Shown here: in pieces, positions 6,845-12,333 of the stretch
How positions within the stretch are numbered: position 1 is the first letter of the stretch
Layout: each line of letters opens with the position of its first letter
Assembly: GCA_963658695.1 (NCBI GenBank)
Contig: CAVKRN010000066.1
Location: forward strand, 1-12,333
Source: CAG-791 sp963658695
Lineage (GTDB): Bacteria > Bacillota > Clostridia > Lachnospirales > Lachnospiraceae
Direction: 5' to 3'
DNA length: 12,333 nucleotides
Position numbers and translations under genes: made by a program
The notes under the pieces: generated by a model
What the model saw: the letters and a program-made list of their open reading frames with translations, nothing else
Told to the model about the DNA's origin: nothing
Databases searched by the model: none

Positions 6845-7999
6845 ATGAAAAAAAAGCGTATTTTTGCACTCATGCTGTCCATGTCCATGGTCATGGGACT
6901 TGCGGCCTGCGGAAGCTCTAGTGAAGAGGCGTCTGCTGATACCGCGTCGAGCACGGAGGAGGCTGCCGCTGCAGGCACAGAGACCACAGAATCTTCTGCC
7001 GAGTCCGATGCCACGCAGGATTTTGGCGGCGCAGAGCTCGTCGTTGCTACCTGGGGCTGGGCCGAAACCAGCCTGAAGACTCTTTCCGAAGATTTTGAGA
7101 AGCAGTATAACTGCACTATCGTGGTGGATCCCACTAGCGGCAATGGCGACCGTATCAACAAGCTGATGGCTGAAAAGGATGATCCCACCGCTGACGTTGC
7201 CATGCTGTCCAGAAGCTTCTCCCAGACGGGTAACAGTGAAGGACTGTTTGAGAAAATTGACACCAATGTTGTGACCAGCCTTGGCGATCTGTACGACATT
7301 GCTGTAGATGCAGATGGATACGGCCCCTGCTACTCTCTGGACCGCTATGGCATCATGTACAATGCAGATGCCCTGGAACAGGCAGGACTCCCGGCTCCCA
7401 CCTCCTACGAGGATCTGTTCGATGATCAGTATGCTCACATGGTAGCGCTTCCTGACATGACATCCACTGCAGGCCCTTACCTTTTGGTTGCTCTGGCAGA
7501 GGATCTTGGCGGCAGTCAGGAGGATGTAACACCTGCCATGGAATTGATGCAGGAAAAAAAGGACAATATTGACCTTTGGTACACCACTACCTCCGATGTT
7601 GTGAATGCCTTCACAACCGGTGAAGCCAATATTGCAGTATTCATGGATATCTATATGCCCAGCCTCACAGAAAGCGGCCTGAACATGGTTTGGACCGACG
7701 CTGCTGAAGGATCTTTCTCCGCTCCTGCAACTGTAAATGTGGTAAAGAACTGCAAAAATCCTGAGCTTGCACAGCTGTATGTTGAGTATCTCATCAGCGA
7801 AAGCACCCAGAACAAGATTGCAGAGGTCATGAACGAAGCACCGGTTAATAAGAACGCTGTCATGGATGACTCCTTAAAGAGCTATCTTGCCTTCGGCGAG
7901 GAATCCATGAACGCTCTGAAGGAATTTGATGAGGCCTATATTGCTGAGAACAAGGAAGACTGGATCGATACCTTCCAGCGCACCGTAAACGTTCAGTAA
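6845..7999 (+). CDS. Extracellular solute-binding lipoprotein of PotD-like type
   Basis: Substrate-capturing subunit of the importer, 384 residues, anchored on the outer face of the membrane. It has a lipoprotein signal (K2-K4-R5, hydrophobic core, lipobox LAAC with lipidated C22), then a Ser/Glu/Ala/Thr-rich tether (~23-60), then a two-lobed periplasmic-binding fold starting AELVVATWGWAE (63-74). I prefer the ATG at 6845 because AAAAGGAGG stands just before it; an upstream in-frame ATG at 6821 would put eight residues before the signal and lacks a site. Aligned by hand to E. coli PotD, the Trp/Asp pair of the polyamine site (FWMDS) becomes SFSAPA (290-295), and the Asp-Glu region becomes LPDMTSTAG. 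Polyamine binding is therefore doubtful. It is the last gene of the importer operon, before a strong terminator. Confidence 0.92.
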   Translation: MKKKRIFALMLSMSMVMGLAACGSSSEEASADTASSTEEAAAAGTETTESSAESDATQDFGGAELVVATWGWAETSLKTLSEDFEKQYNCTIVVDPTSGNGDRINKLMAEKDDPTADVAMLSRSFSQTGNSEGLFEKIDTNVVTSLGDLYDIAVDADGYGPCYSLDRYGIMYNADALEQAGLPAPTSYEDLFDDQYAHMVALPDMTSTAGPYLLVALAEDLGGSQEDVTPAMELMQEKKDNIDLWYTTTSDVVNAFTTGEANIAVFMDIYMPSLTESGLNMVWTDAAEGSFSAPATVNVVKNCKNPELAQLYVEYLISESTQNKIAEVMNEAPVNKNAVMDDSLKSYLAFGEESMNALKEFDEAYIAENKEDWIDTFQRTVNVQ

Positions 8000-8023
8000 T
8001 TGAAAGACCTGTACAAAAATGGG

Positions 8024-8057
8024 CGGGGGAAACGAATTTTGTTTCCCCCGTTTTTGT
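8024..8057 (+). terminator. Rho-independent terminator of the ABC importer operon
   Basis: A perfect 10-bp GC-rich stem, CGGGGGAAAC (8024-8033) with GTTTCCCCCG (8041-8050), has a seven-base loop and is followed by TTTTTGT. It lies 24 bases after the binding-protein stop. An A-run at 8015-8019 before the stem gives a T-run on the other strand, so it may also work in reverse. Confidence 0.92.
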
Positions 8058-8061
8058 AACT

Positions 8062-8069
8062 GCTATATA
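8062..8069 (+). promoter_or_regulatory. Possible extended -10 promoter for the MBL-fold gene
   Basis: TGCTATATA at 8061-8069 matches an extended -10 element (TGnTATAAT) at five of six hexamer positions, and would start a transcript about 40 bases before the downstream ATG. The -35 position falls in the terminator arm (GTTTCC) and does not match consensus. The guess rests on the -10 box and on the need for a promoter after the strong terminator. Confidence 0.3.
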
Positions 8070-8112
8070 CACCCCTTTTGTTTGCAATTGGATTTAAAAC
8101 GAATCTCTTACC

Positions 8113-8982
8113 ATGAAACTCACAGTCTTATCCGAAAACACTGCACTCGATGCGAATTTGGAATCAGAATACGGCCTGTCCATCTATCTGGAAGACGGCA
8201 CAGACCGTCTCTTGTTTGATGCCGGAGAACGCGGTGCCTGTCTTCGAAACGCTCAAAAGCTTGGAATCAACCTCCATGAAACAACCGCTGTCGCGTTCAG
8301 CCACAACCACAGAGACCACTGCGGTGGTTTTTTGTCACTGACAGATGTACTGCCTTCCGACATTCCGATCTATGCACACACCGGCTTTTTCATTCGAAAG
8401 TGGTGGGACCACCGCTATGACCCCCCGCTTCAGGAAACCTATGCACAAACCCTTGAGCTTGTCGGTCCTGCGATGGAGCCATCCTGGTTCTTCCAGAACA
8501 AGATGACAGGTTTTCGCTGCCTCGCCGATGATGTGGTGACAATTGGACGGCACATCCATCTTTTAGGTAATTTCCCATCCCCCGGAAAGGAAGAAGAGAT
8601 CCACCCCTCTTCTATCATGGAACAGGCAGACGGGTCTTTTGCTGCGGATTCCTTTCCGGAGGAACAGGTGTGCGTCATCGATACTCCCGCGGGTCTGGTT
8701 GTGCTGACGGGTTGTGCGCACCATGGCATTCAGAATATTCTCTCCACTGTAATGCAGCGCTTTCCGGGCCGGAATATCCACGCTGTCTTTGGCGGAACAC
8801 ATCTGGTTCCCCCGGATCCTGTCCGAATTCAAAAAACCGCAGACTGGTTCCTTCGCAGTAAAATTTCCTGTGCCGGTGTCTGCCATTGTACCGGCGCCAT
8901 GGGGCTGGAGGTTTTCTCGAAAGTCGTTCCTTCTTATGTAGCCTCAGGGACCGGTCTTGTGTGGGAAACACCTTCTTATTGA
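8113..8982 (+). CDS. Metallo-beta-lactamase-fold hydrolase, DHPS-like (dihydropterin phosphate synthase-type) group
   Basis: Soluble metal-binding protein of 289 residues. Motifs in order: LLFDAGERG (33-41); the HxHxDH metal motif as SHNHRDHCGG (H64, H66, D68, H69); LTGCAHHGIQNIL (198-210); FGGTHL (226-231); and CHCTGAMG (257-264). The GC(A/S)HxGI...GGxHL...HCTG series is typical of the MBL group named after 7,8-dihydropterin-6-methyl-4-(beta-D-ribofuranosyl)-aminobenzene-5'-phosphate synthase, and most bacterial members have no proven reaction. There is no signal peptide, so it is cytoplasmic. The ATG at 8113 is forced by an in-frame stop at 8095-8097 and has no recognisable Shine-Dalgarno sequence. 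It lies in the direction of the importer operon but beyond its terminator, so it is probably a separate transcript. Confidence 0.9.
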   Translation: MKLTVLSENTALDANLESEYGLSIYLEDGTDRLLFDAGERGACLRNAQKLGINLHETTAVAFSHNHRDHCGGFLSLTDVLPSDIPIYAHTGFFIRKWWDHRYDPPLQETYAQTLELVGPAMEPSWFFQNKMTGFRCLADDVVTIGRHIHLLGNFPSPGKEEEIHPSSIMEQADGSFAADSFPEEQVCVIDTPAGLVVLTGCAHHGIQNILSTVMQRFPGRNIHAVFGGTHLVPPDPVRIQKTADWFLRSKISCAGVCHCTGAMGLEVFSKVVPSYVASGTGLVWETPSY

Positions 8983-9004
8983 GTGCATATAATGATTCGG
9001 AGCC

Positions 9005-9051
9005 ACATAAGTAAAAGGACCGCTGCATAGCAGCGGTCCTTTTACTTATGT
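9005..9051. terminator. Perfect 22-bp hairpin, bidirectional terminator between convergent genes
   Basis: Left arm 9005-9026 and right arm 9030-9051 are exact reverse complements over 22 bp around a three-base ATA loop. The GC-rich core GGACCGCTGC/GCAGCGGTCC is flanked by AAAA and TTTT inside the arms, so each strand ends its stem with a U-rich tract. It sits 23 bases after the MBL stop and includes the MATE stop codon (9046-9048), which suits a shared terminator for two convergent genes. Confidence 0.88.
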
Positions 9052-10419
9052 AGTCTTTCCCTTCTCCATCTTCCGAAGAACATGTATCACCATGAACACG
9101 CAATAGCAAAGAGCAAATCCCCAGGCAATCGGGTTTGAAATGCATATACCAAAATACCCCAGAAAGCTCACGGCAAGCCAGCCGCCAACGCACCGGCCCA
9201 GGAGCTCTCCCACGCCGGAAATAACTGCCTGCACACTGTATCCAAGGCCTTGGAGTGTATTCCGGAAGATCATCAAAAGTCCGTGGAAGCAGAACATCGT
9301 ACTGATTACAGCAAGGTATTCCACCGCTTCTGCAAAGACCTCTGTTCCCGTCTCACCCAGAACCAGCTGCACTGCATACCCCTTGATAAAGAAGATCACC
9401 GCAAATGCAACCGCGCAGTATACCAGCTGAATCAGACAACCTTCCCGGATTCCCTGCCGGATCCGGTCCAGTCGCCCTGCCCCGTGGTTCTGCCCCACGT
9501 AGGTTGCCATCGCCATGCCGACACTCTCCATCGGCAATGTAAACATCTGCCGGATCTTCTCACCGGCTGTCTGTGCCGCTACCGCTGTGCTGCCAAGCCG
9601 GTTGATTGCATCTTGCATTACCACCGCTCCAATGGCAGATACCGAGTATTCAAAGCCCATCGGAAGTCCCACATACGCAAGGTGTCCCAGGTGATGCGTA
9701 GAAACTCTCACATCCTCCTTCCGAAAGGCAATTCCCTCTCCCTTAGCCGTCCTGGCAAAAAACCACCACACGCACAGCAGTGCGCTGATTCCCTGACTAA
9801 ACACCGTGGCAATTGCCGCCCCGTCTACCCCCATGCCCACCGGCACGATAAGAATCCAGTCCAAGGCAATGTTCACCACACTGGCAACCAGGAGGAAATA
9901 AAACGGGTGCTTGGAATCTCCCATGGAACGCAGAACGCTGGAGCCGTAGTTATACAGCACTGTCACCGGAATTCCAAGGAATATGATCCGGATGTAAAGC
10001 TCTGCATCGGCGTACAACTCCTCCGGTGTATTAATCAGCTGCAGAAGCGGTCCGGCAATCATCGTTGTAATGATCGTGAACACAATACTGATGACAATGC
10101 AGAGAAACATTCCGTTTACAAGATACTGGCGCAGGTCTTTCTTGTTTTTAGCCCCAAAGGCCTCGGCAACCGGAATGCCAAAGCCCACGCAGGCTCCCTG
10201 AATAAACCCCAGAATCAGGAAGTTTAACGAATAGGTTGTTCCCACCGAACCAAGGGCATTGGTGCCAAGGCATCGCCCGACTATCACTGTATCCGCGAAG
10301 CTGTAGAGCTGCTGAAACAGCGTCCCCAAAACCAGCGGAAGAGCGAACAGAAGGATTCTTGTCAGTGGACGCCCCGTGGTCAGATCACTCACCCCGGAAC
10401 GCTTCGCAGCAGTTGTCAT
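9046..10419 (-). CDS. MATE-family multidrug/cation antiporter
   Basis: Polytopic efflux protein of 457 residues, the normal family length, exchanging Na+ or H+ for organic cations or drugs across the membrane. The N-terminus TTGRPLTRILLFALPLVLG followed by LFQQLYSFADTVIVGRCLG (34-52) is the classical MatE opening, and about twelve hydrophobic segments follow in two similar halves. The second half has YVGLPMGFEYSVSAIGAVVMQ and ATYVGQNHGAGR, equivalent to first-half motifs. It ends in a basic tail, VLRKMEKGKTT, and this tail is the part duplicated as a relic at 2541-2585. The ATG start has AGAGGAG upstream. It is convergent with the MBL gene, shares its terminator and lies 67 bp after the GH38 gene. 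The substrate is not readable. Confidence 0.94.
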   Translation of the reverse strand: MTTAAKRSGVSDLTTGRPLTRILLFALPLVLGTLFQQLYSFADTVIVGRCLGTNALGSVGTTYSLNFLILGFIQGACVGFGIPVAEAFGAKNKKDLRQYLVNGMFLCIVISIVFTIITTMIAGPLLQLINTPEELYADAELYIRIIFLGIPVTVLYNYGSSVLRSMGDSKHPFYFLLVASVVNIALDWILIVPVGMGVDGAAIATVFSQGISALLCVWWFFARTAKGEGIAFRKEDVRVSTHHLGHLAYVGLPMGFEYSVSAIGAVVMQDAINRLGSTAVAAQTAGEKIRQMFTLPMESVGMAMATYVGQNHGAGRLDRIRQGIREGCLIQLVYCAVAFAVIFFIKGYAVQLVLGETGTEVFAEAVEYLAVISTMFCFHGLLMIFRNTLQGLGYSVQAVISGVGELLGRCVGGWLAVSFLGYFGICISNPIAWGFALCYCVFMVIHVLRKMEKGKTT

Positions 10420-10450
10420 GATTATTGTCTCCTCTTATACGAAATCGTTT

Positions 10451-10490
10451 TAGGTGCTAAATAGCCACCACCTAATAATTACCCCGTCAA
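10451..10490 (-). promoter_or_regulatory. Possible MATE promoter with overlapping dyad operator
   Basis: On the minus strand TTGACG (10485-10490) could be a -35 box with GGCTAT 18 bases on as a poor -10. Over the latter lies the interrupted palindrome GGTGGCTATTTAGCACC (about 10453-10469), a form often bound by small dimeric repressors such as MarR or TetR types. The TGA inside the -35 candidate is the stop codon of the GH38 gene. Both calls are weak. Confidence 0.25.
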
Positions 10491-12333
10491 TGTCGTTTTA
10501 TCCGAAGTGTTCTCAACTGAAACGGATCAAAATGAAGCGCAATTTCTTGTCCATTTTCTATATCTCTCAAACACATTTGTTCATTCTGCTCTTCTTCTAA
10601 AATATTACACGAACGAATTAATCCGCAAATTCCAATGCAAATGTGCGCCATTGTATCACAATGTTTCGACTCATACATTCGCATGATAATATCTCCCGAT
10701 CCGTCCTCTGCAAGTTTCATAGTATCAAGTATGATATTAGAAGCATCAACAGAAAAAACAGGAGCAACACCGATAACATCTGTGACTACTTTCAATGGAT
10801 CATTCAAAGAAATAGCATCCTGTACAACAGTACTATTTTCAAAACTGCCGTCCCACACCATAAATGCGTAAGTGAAACGCTGTTTCCCATTATCTGCACG
10901 CATTTCAGGTGCTGCTGATGCACGTAGAAGAGAAAGCTCCAAGCGATTCTCTTCCATACTGATCCCATATTTGGAATCATTTAGCACTGCTGCTCCATGT
11001 GAGCCATCAAACATCGCTGTATATCGATGATTGCAGACTTCAAACCGTTCTCTATCATATATCCTGGATCTTTTTGTTGGACGTTTTACATAACCGTACT
11101 GAATNNNNNNNNNNTGCTATGACATTTACAGGAAATGAAACCTTCAACAGCCGGTGTAAAGCATTCCAATTAACTTCCGTCTCAAAACGAATTTGATTCT
11201 GTCCAGCCTGCAGAATTATCTTTTGTTGCAATGTAGAATTTGCCTTCTGAAGTATTCCTGTTAACAGCAAAACCACTTCCAATTCGTTACTTACAAGCAA
11301 TGTCACTGAAGTTTCTGTCAAAGCCTCTATTTCATTGTCAACATAATTAGAATCTATATCCCATGCATCAAACTTTCTCGGAACATCTTTAAACAGCCTA
11401 AAATGATTCAATTTTCCACATGCAAATTCTCGACCAGATTCCTTCCGAACGTAACTAATGATCTCTCCATGATTGTTAACAAGTACGCGTACACATCCAT
11501 TATCTAAGATCCAATTCCCCTCTGTATCCTGCTCCGCTGTCACAGTATTATGATATTGGTGGGTGTTTTGTTCGGTTGCCATTGTGAGCACTACAGAACT
11601 TGCCGCCGGAACATGGACAAGAACTTTATGATTTATTACTGATAAAATCTCATGGTTGCTTGTTTCCACCTCCCCTTCCATCTCCTCCGGAAGTTTTACA
11701 ATTTCTGTTCTACTAAATCCTTGTGAATTCAAAATAGAAACTGAACAATTCATACTATTGTTCTCAGAACGTATCTCTTTTNNNNNNNNNNTGGAATTGA
11801 TTCAACAGAAGAATCTTCCATAAACGCTCCATAACATCCTGCTTGTAAGCCGGAGTTCCATTTTTTACTGCCTCAATCACATTCCAAAATTCCAGTTCAC
11901 GCAATGTCGTCTCGCAATGACGATTATTTGCTTTTACCTTTGCCTGTGTAGTATACGTACCGCGATGGGCAGAAAAATACAATTCACCATCCCAAACAGC
12001 TTTTGGCCCGCCTTGTTTATCCATGTCATGGAAAAATTCATTCGGTCCAGCCATTTTAACGGATGCCCCACCTTCCAGATCTTTTTGACGAAGCACATAT
12101 TCTATATGATCTCTGGTGGGGCCGCCACCGCCATCACCATAGCCAAAAGGAAGAAGGAAGCAATCAAGATTTCTGTGCTGCCTTCTCATTTTCCAAACAT
12201 TTCCAATCTCTTCTGGGTCAGTCTGATAAATATAGCTTGTAGGCAAAAAGGCTGTTACTGACGAACCGTCAATTCCTTGCCATGCAAAATAATGATAAGG
12301 AAACTCCTCCCCTTCGTTATATGACCAAAAAAT
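10487..12333 (-). CDS. GH38 alpha-mannosidase (MAN2C1-like), C-terminal part, interrupted by two assembly gaps
   Basis: Glycoside hydrolase that removes alpha-linked mannose from oligosaccharides; no secretion signal can be judged because the N-terminus lies beyond the right edge. About 607 residues are visible in three pieces. Piece one (12333-11792) runs from IFWSYNEGEEFPYHYFAWQG through FGYGDGGGGPTRDHIEY and ELYFSAHRGTYTTQAKVKANNR to WKILLLNQF. Piece two (11780-11115) has the post-catalytic beta domain and ends in LHRLLKVSFPVNVIA. Piece three (11104-10487) begins IQYGYVKRPTKRSRIYDRERFEV, continues through AAVLNDSKYGISMEENRLELSLLR and ends FDPFQLRTLRIKRH. The pieces lie in different frames only because of the N runs. 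Family length is about 1000-1050, so roughly 400 N-terminal residues, including the expected nucleophile region, are outside. Its G+C is distinctly lower than that of its neighbours. Confidence 0.9.
11105..11114. other. Assembly gap (10 N) inside the GH38 gene
   Basis: Coding sequence stops after the codon for the alanine of FPVNVIA and resumes at IQYGYVKRPT, so a true gap must be a multiple of three. Ten is not, so the N count is filler. GH38 relatives usually have about six residues here, which would be near 18 bases. Confidence 0.95.
11782..11791. other. Assembly gap (10 N) inside the GH38 gene
   Basis: The left side ends in LLLNQF plus CA, the first two bases of the expected His codon. 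The right side resumes at KEIRSENNSMNCSVSILNSQGF. In the family a HDI(L)PGSS block and a helix of about 40 residues lie between these points, so the missing DNA is probably more than 100 bases, and frame requires a multiple of three. Confidence 0.95.

Noticed and set aside
6679..7438. Two minus-strand open frames of about 200 residues each.
   Set aside because: They are antisense to the binding-protein gene, whose lipobox, tether and fold are clear; their sequence is low complexity.
4043..7999. Naming the importer firmly as the spermidine/putrescine system potABCD.
   Set aside because: Subunit type and order fit, but the binding-site residues of the lipoprotein do not, so the substrate is left open.
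9250..10227. A 325-residue open frame on the plus strand.
   Set aside because: It lies wholly antisense to the MATE gene, is rich in His, Arg, Cys and Pro as expected of a reverse-strand shadow, and has no ribosome binding site or recognisable domain.
10487..12333. GH38 gene as a frameshifted pseudogene.
   Set aside because: The apparent frame changes coincide exactly with the two N runs, and each sequence piece is clean and family-like.
1..12333. CRISPR array, tRNA, rRNA, insertion sequence or phage genes.
   Set aside because: I found no regularly spaced repeats, tRNA-like cloverleafs, transposase motifs or phage proteins on either strand.

Overview
The window looks like part of a Gram-positive, Firmicutes genome, probably a gut-type Lachnospiraceae/Clostridiales relative. 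Supporting signs are strong AGGAGG-type ribosome binding sites, a YesM/YesN-like sensor kinase and AraC-type regulator pair, and a lipoprotein with a KKK...LAAC signal followed by a Ser/Glu/Ala-rich tether. Base composition is moderate, about 50-60% G+C in the lines I counted. Two runs of exactly ten N show that this is a draft, probably metagenomic, scaffold.

Layout. Minus strand, 1-3747: an M20D-type metallo-amidohydrolase, then a membrane sensor histidine kinase, then an AraC-type response regulator cut by the left edge, arranged as one operon. A 295-bp divergent region (3748-4042) follows. Plus strand, 4043-7999: two permeases, an ATPase and a substrate-binding lipoprotein forming a complete PotABCD-type importer, closed by a strong terminator. 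Plus strand, 8113-8982: a metallo-beta-lactamase-fold protein of the dihydropterin-synthase-like (DHPS-like) group, with its own weak signals. A perfect 22-bp hairpin separates it from a convergent MATE efflux gene (minus, 9046-10419). The right end (10487-12333, minus) is the C-terminal ~600 residues of a GH38 alpha-mannosidase, interrupted by two assembly gaps and clearly more AT-rich than the rest.

How the genes may work together (inference): the kinase/regulator pair probably senses an extracellular small molecule and controls the divergent importer. The cytoplasmic amidohydrolase would cleave the imported compound. The binding protein resembles PotD in fold, but by hand alignment it lacks most residues that hold polyamines, so the substrate is probably something else, plausibly an N-acylated or amide-linked compound.

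The most unexpected signal is a 45-bp piece between the amidohydrolase and the kinase. It matches the last codons of the MATE gene 6.5 kb away at 37 of 45 positions, in the same orientation and reading register, and all eight differences are transitions. This relic supplies both the amidohydrolase stop codon and the kinase ribosome binding site.
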